A stretch of DNA of 64,000 nt, taken from the IMG/VR virus record IMGVR_UViG_3300034102_002082, positions 1 to 64,000 of that record; one strand, written 5' to 3'. Positions 23,149 through 31,708 of the stretch are shown here, one piece after another. Under the pieces are notes generated by a model that ran no database searches, was not told the DNA's origin, and saw only the letters and a list, made by a program, of their open reading frames with translations. This DNA is from a virus. The stretch's first letter is position 1, and the number at the start of each line of letters is the position of its first letter. Both the position numbers and the translations under genes were made by a program.

Positions 23149-23976
23149 TCAACCATGTAATAATTCTTTTTTGGTTTGTGACTCAGGAAACATCGATTCT
23201 GGTTTAGGTGGGGTGTACGTTCCCTCGATAACCTCAACGATATATTTTAAAATTCCACTTCTAACAATGTCCTCTTTTGTGAATGAGAAGCAATGTATTC
23301 CCTGATCTCTAGAAGATTGACTGTTGAATATATCAAACATACGCATGAAACCAGAATGTCCATTTATATCTGATTGCAATGGATCTCCCAATATCACGAA
23401 CTTGGAAAATTTGCCTATTCTTGTTATTACCGTAGTTAATTCCTTGAACGTAAGATTTTGTGCTTCATCGACAACAACAAATTTAGCGTTTATTGATGCT
23501 CCTCTAAGATAATTAACTGGTATGCCCTGCACCCGTTCTTCTTTTACCAATAAATCTATCTGTGCTTTCGGTAGTAATTCTTCTAGCTTATCGCGTAATG
23601 GCATCAAGAATGGTTCCATTTTATCATTAGCTTCACCCGGTAATGATCCTAGAGATTTTGATGCGCTTTCTGCTATACTTCTAACGTATACAATATCACT
23701 GATTGTCTTTTTATTCATCAGCTTCAATCCAGCATATATTGATGTGAATGATTTACTTGTTCCTGCTGGACCTTGTATAAAAACTACTTTTGTGTTTTTG
23801 TCTTCTATTAAATCTATTAATGATTTTTGTTTTTCGGTGAAATCGGTTCTTTCGTATATGTCTAAATTAAAGTTCAATTTTTCATTTTGGAATACTCGTG
23901 GACTCGTATCTTTCGTTTGATTTGGAGTTGCCGATACTACGATTCTCTTTTTCTTCTTTTCTTTTGTTTTGCTCAT
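23149..23976 (-). CDS. phoH: PhoH-like ATPase, 275 aa
   Basis: Walker A QGPAGTSKS (about residues 68-76) and Walker B FVVVDEAQN (about 166-174) with VILGDPLQSD form the PhoH core, which resembles the N-terminal half of superfamily 1 helicases. PhoH-like genes are frequent in T4-type phages. Their function in infection is not settled; RNA helicase or ATPase activities linked to RNA turnover have been proposed for cellular versions. The N-terminus is a basic tail (KEKKKKRIVV). Confidence 0.85.
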   Translation of the reverse strand: MSKTKEKKKKRIVVSATPNQTKDTSPRVFQNEKLNFNLDIYERTDFTEKQKSLIDLIEDKNTKVVFIQGPAGTSKSFTSIYAGLKLMNKKTISDIVYVRSIAESASKSLGSLPGEANDKMEPFLMPLRDKLEELLPKAQIDLLVKEERVQGIPVNYLRGASINAKFVVVDEAQNLTFKELTTVITRIGKFSKFVILGDPLQSDINGHSGFMRMFDIFNSQSSRDQGIHCFSFTKEDIVRSGILKYIVEVIEGTYTPPKPESMFPESQTKKELLHG

Positions 23977-23979
23977 GTT

Positions 23980-24315
23980 TTAGTTATATGTTGTTTTAAC
24001 GTTTCTAACAAAATTGATCATTTTATCCTTTATATTTTTTGCCTTCTGGCAACTTTCATATATCTCATTCTCAAGGAAATATGAGAATATATGTTCTAAT
24101 GTCTGCGTGTAGTCTTTTTCGTATAATATTACATAATATTCAGTTTTCCCGAAATTAAATAATTCAACACAATCCATATTATTGTCTATTGCATATCCTA
24201 TACGATCAAGTATATGATTCGTTAACTTTTCTCTATTGTCGTTTACGAATACTTCCATTTCCAAGTCTTCACTTGGTATTTTTATTACTTTTTCGGTTAT
24301 TTTTTTTATGGACAT
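23980..24315 (-). CDS. Hypothetical protein, 111 aa
   Basis: Unrecognised. Acidic and helical (NREKLTNHILDRIGYAIDNN), with a beta segment FGKTEYYVILYEKDY. It starts 47 nt inside the end of the metallopeptidase gene and ends 3 nt before the PhoH start, so it is translated within the same operon. Confidence 0.55.
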   Translation of the reverse strand: MSIKKITEKVIKIPSEDLEMEVFVNDNREKLTNHILDRIGYAIDNNMDCVELFNFGKTEYYVILYEKDYTQTLEHIFSYFLENEIYESCQKAKNIKDKMINFVRNVKTTYN

Positions 24316-24658
24316 CTTTTTTTGTTTTTTCTACTTCCATTAAACATTTACCCATCAAAGATACAAATCTTTCATTGGAATACAACCTAGATTCACCCAT
24401 TACATCTAATACAATATGCACTAACTCATGAAAATACGTTTCTATCAAATCTTCTTCGGTTATGAGAACTTGTTCAAGTATTTCTTTACCGTCTTCTTTT
24501 ATTCTTCTGGTTACATAACCAGTTTTTTGTAAACATATTAGTTTCTTCTCTGGATCGGCGTATCCATAGCAATTTCTATTTTCATACAATCCATCCATCA
24601 TTTCTACCTTATATTCATGCCCTATCAAATTGAATGATTTTGGTATTTTGAATTCCAC
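24269..24658 (-). CDS. Small zinc metallopeptidase-like protein, 129 aa
   Basis: YFHELVHIVLDVMGE (about residues 76-90) contains the HExxH zinc motif followed by a downstream Glu/Asp, as in small phage zincins. The start codon is GTG at 24658 (reading MEFKIPKSFNLIGHEYKV); the opening strands resemble the family's 'IGgh-ykV' beta region. The last 25 residues are a very basic tail (KKDVHKKNNRKSNKNTK). Target unknown; such proteins are often called SprT-like or putative peptidases. Confidence 0.65.
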   Translation of the reverse strand: MEFKIPKSFNLIGHEYKVEMMDGLYENRNCYGYADPEKKLICLQKTGYVTRRIKEDGKEILEQVLITEEDLIETYFHELVHIVLDVMGESRLYSNERFVSLMGKCLMEVEKTKKDVHKKNNRKSNKNTK

Positions 24659-24705
24659 TATGAATAAGTATCCATCAAATACCGTTTTGGTTAATATTTA
24701 TTTTT

Positions 24706-24948
24706 ATGGAAATTAAATTATATGAAAGAATTATTAACTTTTTGTTTGCTCTCTTGATATGGGCGAAAGGTGGATTTAAATTTCCCGATACCGAAATTTT
24801 ACATACCAGAATAAGTATATGTATTTCTACTCCATGCGAAAAGTGGAATAAGAAAGCCTACTTTGGTTTCGGTGGATGCAATAAGTGCGGTTGCTCAAAA
24901 CTAAAACTATACTTAAAAACATCGGAGTGCCCATTGAAAAAATGGTAA
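24706..24948 (+). CDS. Zinc-ribbon-like protein with N-terminal hydrophobic segment, 80 aa
   Basis: The C-terminal half (STPCEKW, GGCNKCGCSKLKLYL, ECPLKKW) is the same zinc-ribbon-like module as in 14430-14669. Here the N-terminus is hydrophobic (IINFLFALLIWAKGGF), so this paralog may be membrane-associated. ATATTTATT lies 3 nt before the ATG, with no Shine-Dalgarno. A single rightward gene in a leftward area, ending in a hairpin terminator. Confidence 0.65.
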   Translation: MEIKLYERIINFLFALLIWAKGGFKFPDTEILHTRISICISTPCEKWNKKAYFGFGGCNKCGCSKLKLYLKTSECPLKKW

Positions 24949-24951
24949 TAA

Positions 24952-24990
24952 AAAGGCTAACTAAATATTGTATCTAGTTAGCCTGTGTAT
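24952..24990. terminator. Hairpin terminator between convergent genes
   Basis: AGGCTAACTA, loop AATATTGTATC, TAGTTAGCCT: a ten-base perfect stem between the stops of 24948 and 24993. Confidence 0.75.
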
Positions 24991-24992
24991 TA

Positions 24993-25196
24993 TTATATCC
25001 TATCTCTGTATCTAACAGGTAGGATCTCTATCTTTGTCCCATCTGGAAATTGAGAGAGGATTCTCTCCCAATATTTTTTTTCCTGTATAGCATAATTATC
25101 TTTCTTATCTGTATACGTGGAATCTGATACTCTCGCACCTGACCTAAATACGGCATATAATATCGTATCTTCTTTATTTCTTATATTTTCTACCAT
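24993..25196 (-). CDS. Small hypothetical protein, 67 aa
   Basis: Unrecognised. Contains NYAIQEKKYWERILSQFPDG, then TKIEILPVRYRD. No motif gives a function. Follows the 56-aa gene by 60 nt. Confidence 0.5.
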   Translation of the reverse strand: MVENIRNKEDTILYAVFRSGARVSDSTYTDKKDNYAIQEKKYWERILSQFPDGTKIEILPVRYRDRI

Positions 25197-25256
25197 AATA
25201 TTAATAGTTATATATGTTAATGCGAATTTTCGACTGAAAATTTACTACGCAAATTT

Positions 25257-25427
25257 TTATCGTCGTCTCAGTAACGACAGTTCCTCGGATATTTCGTCTG
25301 TGGAAGGACACAGTATGTCGGCTATTTTATCTATTTTCCGCAAGTCTATTACTTCCCTGACCACTCTGGTGATCTTCTGTTTCCGATATTCTATAAATTT
25401 ATTTTTAATATTTGTATTTTTATCCAT
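25257..25427 (-). CDS. Small charged protein, 56 aa
   Basis: ATG at 25427 and TAA at 25257 give a highly charged, helical protein (NKFIEYRKQKITRVVREVI, later ISEELSLLRRR). It fills the space between two other leftward genes. A strand-opposed frame over the same area encodes an implausibly hydrophobic Ser/Ile-rich product and is taken as its shadow. Function unknown. Confidence 0.5.
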   Translation of the reverse strand: MDKNTNIKNKFIEYRKQKITRVVREVIDLRKIDKIADILCPSTDEISEELSLLRRR

Positions 25428-25480
25428 GTGTTTAGAATTAACAATACAAATACACAGATATTTTCTTTTGTCAAATGAAA

Positions 25481-25672
25481 TTATTCGATAATCTTTTTTA
25501 TAATCAGTTTTTCTGGTAATATCGACTCATACGTGCCATAAATTTCACAAGAAAACATTATTTTTGTTGCTTTTTCTTTTCCGAATAACTCTATTAATTT
25601 TTTGTAAGTGTTATTAGAATCAAGAACTTGTGAGTCGTTATTTGTTTGTATATTAAATTTGCTATTTTTCAT
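25481..25672 (-). CDS. Small hypothetical protein, 63 aa
   Basis: The ATG at 25672 overlaps the upstream stop by ATGA and is preferred over 25684. Sequence MKNSKFNIQTNNDSQVLD, then a helical KKLIELFGKEKATKIMF. Unrecognised. Confidence 0.55.
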   Translation of the reverse strand: MKNSKFNIQTNNDSQVLDSNNTYKKLIELFGKEKATKIMFSCEIYGTYESILPEKLIIKKIIE

Positions 25673-27363
25673 ATCATGTCCCATGTTGGTAAATTGTATT
25701 GGTTAGAATTTCCGAATAAATATTCAACAATCATATCGGGAGAAACCATGATATAATTGTATTTTTTGTCGGTTCCGAATAAATGCATAACTTTAAGAAA
25801 ATGTTGAACGTCTTCGTATTCATTGTTCAATTCTATCGTCTTTTGCTCCATCGAATTATCGTAAGCTTCCATTTTCCCATTCTTCAAGTCTATTACCAAC
25901 GGTATGGCTAAATACTCATCTATCCATTCTTGTATCTGTTCTCTTGGTTTTCCCACATATTTTAAATGGCTAGGAAAATTTTTCTTGAGTAATCTTGAAA
26001 ATAATTGGTCTACGTTGGTCTTATTGGATTGCACTACAGATATTTCTGTTATTTTTCTATTTTCTGAAATAGTTACTACCAATTGTTTCATTTCAGAAAA
26101 GAATTTTTCCAATTCGCTATAATCAGTCTTCCTCACCCGTAAAGTAAATGTAACTCTAAGATAATACATATCTTGATTATAATCAAATTGTATATGGGTC
26201 AATTTCTTGTATTTATTCGACAACACGGAAGCAAGCGCATCTGCCTTCTCTTGAGAAAACCCCATTACGCCATCTCCACCAAGATCATATTCTATGTCGC
26301 CATCAATTATATCTGGTTCGCCGCTATTTACGGTTAATGATACATCCTCAATAGCTACACCAGTATTCTTAAGTTCTCTTCTAACATCGTTTATGTACTC
26401 GGTTATTTTCCCGTATAAGTTTATACCTTTCTTCGTTACTTCATCTTCTGAGTCATAATATCCACCAAGTTTAAAATATTTTTTACTTTTTATTTCTTTA
26501 TTTATGTTGTTATCTGCCCATTTTCGTAACTCATTTTTGAACTGTGAAATAGGTACCCCGTAAATTTTAGAAACATTATAATATATTTCATCACTACTGG
26601 ATAATGACGCGAACGGTTTTATTAAACATCTAGATATGGGTTTCTTTATATTGTTATCGTTATCTGTTATTAAATATGCGACAATTGTACCATCGGATAC
26701 TTCATCCTTAACATATTGAGCATTCGATCCTTTGATTGGTTTTGTATCGTCGTTCTTCCCCTTATATACTATTTTATCCGTACCTAGATTCATGCAACTT
26801 GTCCAATTCCTGTCGGTTGACATACCGGCAATGTCGTATGGGTGTCTACTTATCGCAATTTTTAATTTTTTCCCGAATATCTGGCGATATGGATCTTCAT
26901 TGAATACTTTCAATAACTCAGTTTCATTTGGTAGATATTTTTGTATTACTTTTCCGAGTTTATATGGTATTTTATTTCCGTTCTTATCCTTCTTTACTTC
27001 TCCTGTCTTGTTATCAACGAAGTAACAAACGTTATCGACATAATTTTTAAAACTACCAACGCTCATATCATCATCCGATGTAGAATTGCTCAATGTAAAA
27101 TATCCATCTTGTGTATTTGTATTATTTTGTAACAACCCTATCAATCTATGGTATGATGTTTCTGTTCTGTATCTGGTTATGACATAATCAACTAATTCCT
27201 GATTTATCGGAACATCAAATGGAATATATATTCTATGTTTTCCATTAAATACATGATCCAGCAACGTCTTATATTTTCCACCAGAAATTTTTGTGTATTG
27301 CTTTGCTGTAGAGAGTGGCAATGCCATTTCCACTATATCGGAGTAAAAATCTTTATATATCAT
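25669..27363 (-). CDS. Large leader-bearing protein of the W/G-x-x-C group, 564 aa
   Basis: Start at 27363 aligns the leader MIYKDFYSDIVEMALPL with its relatives; an ATG at 27372 adds three residues. The middle holds ISRHPYDIAGMSTDRNWTSC, a segment resembling MGHCGN (31248 gene) and STKWCIS (45803 gene): a Trp or Gly, two residues, then Cys, followed by a beta-rich part (GTIVAYLITDNDNNIKKPIS). I know such proteins from T4-like phages only as hypothetical. The C-terminal 200 residues are beta-rich. It is the downstream end of an operon of leader-bearing genes. Inferred role: head-packaged protein of unknown activity. Confidence 0.6.
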   Translation of the reverse strand: MIYKDFYSDIVEMALPLSTAKQYTKISGGKYKTLLDHVFNGKHRIYIPFDVPINQELVDYVITRYRTETSYHRLIGLLQNNTNTQDGYFTLSNSTSDDDMSVGSFKNYVDNVCYFVDNKTGEVKKDKNGNKIPYKLGKVIQKYLPNETELLKVFNEDPYRQIFGKKLKIAISRHPYDIAGMSTDRNWTSCMNLGTDKIVYKGKNDDTKPIKGSNAQYVKDEVSDGTIVAYLITDNDNNIKKPISRCLIKPFASLSSSDEIYYNVSKIYGVPISQFKNELRKWADNNINKEIKSKKYFKLGGYYDSEDEVTKKGINLYGKITEYINDVRRELKNTGVAIEDVSLTVNSGEPDIIDGDIEYDLGGDGVMGFSQEKADALASVLSNKYKKLTHIQFDYNQDMYYLRVTFTLRVRKTDYSELEKFFSEMKQLVVTISENRKITEISVVQSNKTNVDQLFSRLLKKNFPSHLKYVGKPREQIQEWIDEYLAIPLVIDLKNGKMEAYDNSMEQKTIELNNEYEDVQHFLKVMHLFGTDKKYNYIMVSPDMIVEYLFGNSNQYNLPTWDMI

Positions 27364-27415
27364 TATTACCATATAAATATATGTTTATTTTAATATGTGC
27401 AAATAATTATACAAT

Positions 27416-27817
27416 ATGGGTATATTTAAGGTCATCTCTGGTAAATTGGGAGCTTCCGCCATATTGACGCACTCAATAGACAACCCAACCATACTATATT
27501 CCAATATGGCACATGATAAATTAACTGGTTATACAAATGTGGAACTGATAGGAGAATCTCCGAAAATATTCCAAGGAAAAAATACCAATAGAGATACAGT
27601 ATTAGATATTAAAAAGTCATTATTTGAGTGCAGTTACTGGTCGGGAAATATAATAAATTATACTAAAGATGGTATCGAAATCGACATACATCTCTTAATT
27701 TTTGGTATAATTTTTCAAGATGTGAAATATTTTGTAGTATATAAAAAACTAAATACTAATAAAATTTTATTTACTTTGAAAAAAATAGCAAAAAGATGTT
27801 GTAATATTTATCTGTAA
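27416..27817 (+). CDS. PAS-domain protein, LOV-like but without the photoactive Cys, 133 aa
   Basis: The line NMAHDKLTGYTNVELIGESP, KIFQGKNTNRDT, then NIINYTKDGIEIDIHLLI follows a PAS domain of the LOV kind (TGY-x-EL-G, F-Q-G-x-x-T-x-R, NY-KDG). In flavin LOV domains the segment is N-C-R-F-L-Q; here it is S-P-K-I-F-Q, so no flavin-Cys photoadduct can form. PAS domains sense small molecules or mediate protein contacts. There is no attached kinase or output domain. It overlaps the convergent kinase-like gene by 10 nt. A phage PAS protein is unusual. Confidence 0.7.
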   Translation: MGIFKVISGKLGASAILTHSIDNPTILYSNMAHDKLTGYTNVELIGESPKIFQGKNTNRDTVLDIKKSLFECSYWSGNIINYTKDGIEIDIHLLIFGIIFQDVKYFVVYKKLNTNKILFTLKKIAKRCCNIYL

Positions 27818-28446
27818 TGTGCTTTATGTACTTGATTAGATAGACCATAATCGACTATCACAACAGATTCTTTCCCGTTTCTATTTACTAGACCATAACT
27901 GTTTAATCTACCAAGATCCCCGTATCCTTTATCGAAATCTAACATGAAGGATTTTACTCTATCAGCAAATTCGTTATTATCATATTTTTCGATTAACTCT
28001 TTTGGTGGTTCCGAATAATGATTATTTCCGCTATATCGCAGATAATCATGAAGCTCATTTATATTTTTTATGCCGGTCAATTCTCTAAATTTCGACATGG
28101 ATAATTTTTTTGCCAATTCCATCTCTACCCATCGATATCCAACCTCATCAAAATCGTAAACTTTAGCAATAATATCTCCATACATATCTTGGGCACCCCA
28201 ATCAACTTCTACTTCATTTTGCGCAACCCCCGCATCATTCTTCGCCATTTTTAAAGCTTTCGTATCATCAATAACAAATACGACTCTACCGGTACCACTA
28301 GATATCCTCTGTAGGTGTTGAGCCGCGTACTTTACTTTCCCTGTATATGAATGTATTTTATTGAATTCATCCTTGTTCCACGAAGATGGGTAATCTTCCG
28401 ACAATACTTCATCTATACATTCCTTTATTATTAAATGTATATTCAT
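27808..28446 (-). CDS. Protein-kinase-like protein with helical leader, 212 aa
   Basis: Glycine-rich strand RISSGTGRVVFVIDDTKALK, with the Lys at the position of the ATP-binding lysine, then AQNEVEVDW for the helix-C Glu. Near the C-terminus, GDLGRLNSYGLV and VVIVDYGLS stand for the catalytic loop and a DFG-like DYG. At about 210 residues it is a minimal kinase fold, as in several phage kinase-like proteins. The N-terminus MNIHLIIKECIDEVLSE is a possible second-class head leader with I-x-E and L-x-E sites. Its start overlaps the NUDIX gene's stop by ATGA. Activity untested; it could be a pseudokinase. Confidence 0.6.
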   Translation of the reverse strand: MNIHLIIKECIDEVLSEDYPSSWNKDEFNKIHSYTGKVKYAAQHLQRISSGTGRVVFVIDDTKALKMAKNDAGVAQNEVEVDWGAQDMYGDIIAKVYDFDEVGYRWVEMELAKKLSMSKFRELTGIKNINELHDYLRYSGNNHYSEPPKELIEKYDNNEFADRVKSFMLDFDKGYGDLGRLNSYGLVNRNGKESVVIVDYGLSNQVHKAHYR

Positions 28447-29000
28447 AATCCGAGCCTTTGATAACTGACATATACCAATGGATCAACTATTTCATCGCTA
28501 ATATACATCCAACGTAAAGGTGCTAAGTCATTTTCTGTTCCGTCTCCTTTTGGTTTGGATGGGGATTCTGCGTCAGTCAGATCAATACCAAACAAATAAT
28601 AAGTTGTGTCTGAACTCTTTGTTCCTCTGCACGTACCAAGTTCTTTTATCTTCGATATATCAACATCGTAACCAGTTTCCTCGAATAATTCTCGTTTTGC
28701 TGCGGCTTTCGGTTCTTCTCCCTTATCAACACCACCAGTTACCGATGATAATGATCTACTTTCTCCCCAGCATGGAGTTATTTCTTCTCTAATACCGATT
28801 TCATATGCATCTCTGCCTGCTCTTCTATATGGTAATATAGAGATGATCTTTCCATCACATCGTATTTCATGTGAATATGTGTATGTACCAGTTGGTGTTT
28901 CCATTTCACGTAGTTCTAACCACTCATCACCACCTAATTTTTTAAAATCTGGTTTGGTAGATTCGGTTAATATGTCTTTGTAAAATTCTTTATATTTCAT
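28443..29000 (-). CDS. NUDIX hydrolase with putative capsid-targeting leader, 185 aa
   Basis: Leader MKYKDFYKDILTE, then a complete NUDIX box: GGVDKGEEPKAAAK followed directly by RELFEETGYD, matching G-x5-E-x7-R-E-U-x-E-E-x-G-U. NUDIX enzymes hydrolyse nucleoside diphosphates linked to another group, for example ADP-ribose, NAD, NADH or capped RNA ends. T4 has one (NudE.1), but not with a head leader. With three ADP-ribosyltransferase-like proteins in the same set, a substrate related to ADP-ribose or NAD is attractive but is inference. It is coupled by ATGA to the kinase-like gene. Confidence 0.85.
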   Translation of the reverse strand: MKYKEFYKDILTESTKPDFKKLGGDEWLELREMETPTGTYTYSHEIRCDGKIISILPYRRAGRDAYEIGIREEITPCWGESRSLSSVTGGVDKGEEPKAAAKRELFEETGYDVDISKIKELGTCRGTKSSDTTYYLFGIDLTDAESPSKPKGDGTENDLAPLRWMYISDEIVDPLVYVSYQRLGL

Positions 29001-29009
29001 ATTAGTTTA

Positions 29010-29516
29010 TTAAAATTTTGGATAAACGATTATTCGCCCATCTTCTCTTACTGTCCCTTTGTGTGTTTTCAATAACTTCTTATATATAGCAGCAGCACCA
29101 TCACTTAATTCTTTATCTGACGTAATACTATATTTCTTATCGTCTAATAACCACAAATAAAACTCCATTCCATATCCATAACCACGAGCGTTTCTAGTAA
29201 AACCAATGGTGTTTATAATAACTGAATTACCATTTTTTCCTAAATTGCACGAACCAATATATTCGTCTTTATTATTAAAGAAGTGAAGGTTGTGTGGTCC
29301 CGCATTCTGTATTCCATCTCGATCTACATAAATATCAAAACCATTGGTTCCATCTTCATACCATAGGTCTTCCATTTTTGGTTGCTTTGATGGGAGAACT
29401 TGTTCATCATCATATGAACTATGAGAATTTAACGCATCAATAGCAACATACAAATCACTAATGTTTGATTGTAAATTTTCTAAGACTAAATGAGAATAAA
29501 AATCCTTGTAATGCAT
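29010..29516 (-). CDS. GNAT-like acetyltransferase with putative capsid-targeting leader, 168 aa
   Basis: Start at 29516 aligns the leader MHYKDFYSHLVLE; longer frames overlap the upstream gene. The enzyme part shows NTIGFTRNARGYGYGMEFYL, which fits GNAT motif A (R-x-x-G-x-G for acetyl-CoA pyrophosphate). It is followed by ITSDKELSDGAAAIYKKLL, typical of a phage GNAT subgroup with SD-x-x-x-x-GA-x-x-W/Y-x-x-L. Target unknown; T4-type and other phages acetylate or otherwise modify host proteins. Gap to the upstream gene is four nucleotides. Confidence 0.6.
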   Translation of the reverse strand: MHYKDFYSHLVLENLQSNISDLYVAIDALNSHSSYDDEQVLPSKQPKMEDLWYEDGTNGFDIYVDRDGIQNAGPHNLHFFNNKDEYIGSCNLGKNGNSVIINTIGFTRNARGYGYGMEFYLWLLDDKKYSITSDKELSDGAAAIYKKLLKTHKGTVREDGRIIVYPKF

Positions 29517-29520
29517 ATTA

Positions 29521-31248
29521 TTAAATATCAAGATTTTCAAAAAAAGAGTTAATTGCTTCTTTTTCGTCGTATCTATCGAACCCATAATTTGGGACATGCA
29601 TATCACCATCGATACTAAAATTATATCTGTGGAATATATTAAAGTGTGGATCAATATCAATAGATCCAGTATCAATCACTTCGATAAATTCTACCAAATC
29701 CCATTTCTGATATACTGGTGAGTTAAATTTGCGAGTTGGGTCTTCATATCCTACATGAAACATATATCCCGTATCGTCTTGTATAAATTTTAGATCTGTT
29801 ATTCCTTCAAGAAAATTCTCCGTCATTTCCGATAATATACCAACTTCATATCCTACCCGCACAGCAGAATTTAATTGTTCTATTATCAGATCTTCATTAT
29901 CGTATAAATAGTCGAATTCATTAATATCTTCGTCGTCATTGGTCGAAGTTTTGTTACTTACGTAGCTATCGACACCCTTTGATTTATACCTACTGTCTCT
30001 AGATACCATATCAAATAGTCTTTCTGTTGAATTTTTGTCGTCGTGTATATTGCCATGATAGTGGTTTTCCATATAGTCACCGTCTATAACGTATTGCTTG
30101 TAATATTTTAACTTCTGTGGTTCTTGTGTCGATGGTATGTCTTGCCACAACTCTTCAATATTTTTCCACGATACGATACGAATCGAACCATTATTGGTGA
30201 ATTGAACTAGGTTTCTAGTGTTTGGTGGGAGTCTATCCAATATTAAATTCTTAACCCGTTCCGTGAGTCCTTCTTCTTTATATATTAATTTCAACGGCTT
30301 TAATTCTGGTCTTGCTACATATAATTTTCGCCTTTCTGATTCATCTAAGTCATCAACACTGAAGTTCTGCTCTGGTGCGTATCCACCTCCACGAATTCCT
30401 TTTATGAAAAATGAACTACCATCTTTTAATTTTAATAAGCTTATTATATACTTGTGATAAATTTCGGCTGGCTTTTCGTTGGCTCTGCCTTTCATTTCTC
30501 CCAACATACCAGTTGATTTATCCAATATAAAGGTACACGAAGGTCTACCAAATATTTTGTCTCCACGTTTTGTAATTTTCCTCAAACTTAAAACTGTGTC
30601 CGATGGTTTGTGTGATGCTGTATTTCCGCAGTGTCCCATAGCATCACCCTCTTTCCTACAGAATGGTATCGATAAATCAAACCAAATAAAACCATCTGGA
30701 AACTTTATTAATTGCGTCATTGAATCTATTTCATCTGTCATATCGATCCATTGATTATCCTCTCCATGTGATTCCTTCCATTTGTCCTCATATTTCTGGA
30801 ACAGATAAATGATTTTCCTAGGATCTTCGTAAGAAAACCTAAAATTCTTTATTTCTGATATTGGTAACGATAAAAAATGCTCAAGAGTGCCTAGTTCTAA
30901 TGAATACCGAATAGAACCATTCGTGAGTTCCTTCGGTGCTGCATATTTTTCATTTTTAATTATATTACTAAAATCGTCTAGCCATTTACTCTTACTCTTA
31001 TCATATGCTCCGCGATAAGTAGTATGATAGTTATGCCTTTCATTCTCCCATGCCAAATATCTCCACCAACGTAGATACCATTGAATAATATCGTCTCTCC
31101 TTAACGACTTAACTACTTGAGAAACATGCCTTTTATCGTATTCTGAATATGGTCCATTGGTGCCCGTTAAAATTGGGAGATACCTATCATATCTAGCCTC
31201 CAATAATAATTCAGAGTAAAAATCCGAAAATTTCTGCTCAATTATCAT
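29521..31248 (-). CDS. Large leader-bearing protein of the W/G-x-x-C group, 575 aa
   Basis: Starts at the ATG at 31248 (MIIEQKFSDFYSELLLEA), a divergent form of the leader with LLE-A. A purine-rich GGAAGAGGA lies about nine nucleotides upstream. Residues around 200-260 contain DAMGHCGNTASHK and RPSCTFILDKSTGMLGEMKG, the same kind of Cys-centred element as in the genes at 25669 and 43662. An acidic segment near 430 (NKTSTNDDEDINEFDYLYD) precedes the C-terminal part. Function unknown, presumed head-packaged. It overlaps 31238-31654 by 11 nt. Confidence 0.6.
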   Translation of the reverse strand: MIIEQKFSDFYSELLLEARYDRYLPILTGTNGPYSEYDKRHVSQVVKSLRRDDIIQWYLRWWRYLAWENERHNYHTTYRGAYDKSKSKWLDDFSNIIKNEKYAAPKELTNGSIRYSLELGTLEHFLSLPISEIKNFRFSYEDPRKIIYLFQKYEDKWKESHGEDNQWIDMTDEIDSMTQLIKFPDGFIWFDLSIPFCRKEGDAMGHCGNTASHKPSDTVLSLRKITKRGDKIFGRPSCTFILDKSTGMLGEMKGRANEKPAEIYHKYIISLLKLKDGSSFFIKGIRGGGYAPEQNFSVDDLDESERRKLYVARPELKPLKLIYKEEGLTERVKNLILDRLPPNTRNLVQFTNNGSIRIVSWKNIEELWQDIPSTQEPQKLKYYKQYVIDGDYMENHYHGNIHDDKNSTERLFDMVSRDSRYKSKGVDSYVSNKTSTNDDEDINEFDYLYDNEDLIIEQLNSAVRVGYEVGILSEMTENFLEGITDLKFIQDDTGYMFHVGYEDPTRKFNSPVYQKWDLVEFIEVIDTGSIDIDPHFNIFHRYNFSIDGDMHVPNYGFDRYDEKEAINSFFENLDI

Positions 31249-31654
31249 CTGTAGAATCCTCTTCCTCATCCCCATTACCGGATGACCAATTTTCAAAATC
31301 TGTTATACTCAGTTCCAGTAATTTTATGATGGATAATATTAAGAAGCTTTCATCTTTCTTAGATAATTTCAGGTCTTGGATATCTTTTCCGATATCTATC
31401 CCTAACTGCATCAACTTATTTGTTTTATGTTGATTCACTAATTTTTTATTCAATAAACCAGGCACCGTCTCTTTTCCTAGTATAGATTCTGTCAAATTCT
31501 CCATCTCTTTTTCAAATTCCACCTTTTTATTTTTACTACCTTTCACTTTACCAACTTTTCGTTTTATATCGGTGATATCTTTTGGTGATATCTTTCTAGC
31601 AATTTCAAAGGATAGTAATAAATTCGTTTTTTGTAAAATATGACTGGTTTCCAT
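31238..31654 (-). CDS. Hypothetical protein with acidic tail, 138 aa
   Basis: No conserved leader. Helical and Lys-rich (SPKDITDIKRKVGKVKGSKN), ending in an acidic tail (GNGDEEEDSTDDN). ATATTTATT in sense lies 10 nt before the ATG, so this gene probably opens the operon that runs to 25257. Function unknown. Confidence 0.6.
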   Translation of the reverse strand: METSHILQKTNLLLSFEIARKISPKDITDIKRKVGKVKGSKNKKVEFEKEMENLTESILGKETVPGLLNKKLVNQHKTNKLMQLGIDIGKDIQDLKLSKKDESFLILSIIKLLELSITDFENWSSGNGDEEEDSTDDN

Positions 31655-31708
31655 AGTATGTGTTAATAAATATGGTTTTATTATCGTTTTGATATATTTA
31701 TAATCAAT

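Noticed and set aside
25117-25491. Rightward hydrophobic frame of 124 codons
   Set aside because: It lies over two leftward small genes on the opposite strand and its Ile/Ser/Phe-rich content is what antisense of AT-rich charged coding sequence gives.
27416-27817. Functional LOV photoreceptor
   Set aside because: The photoadduct Cys is replaced (S-P-K in place of N-C-R), so only a PAS call is justified.
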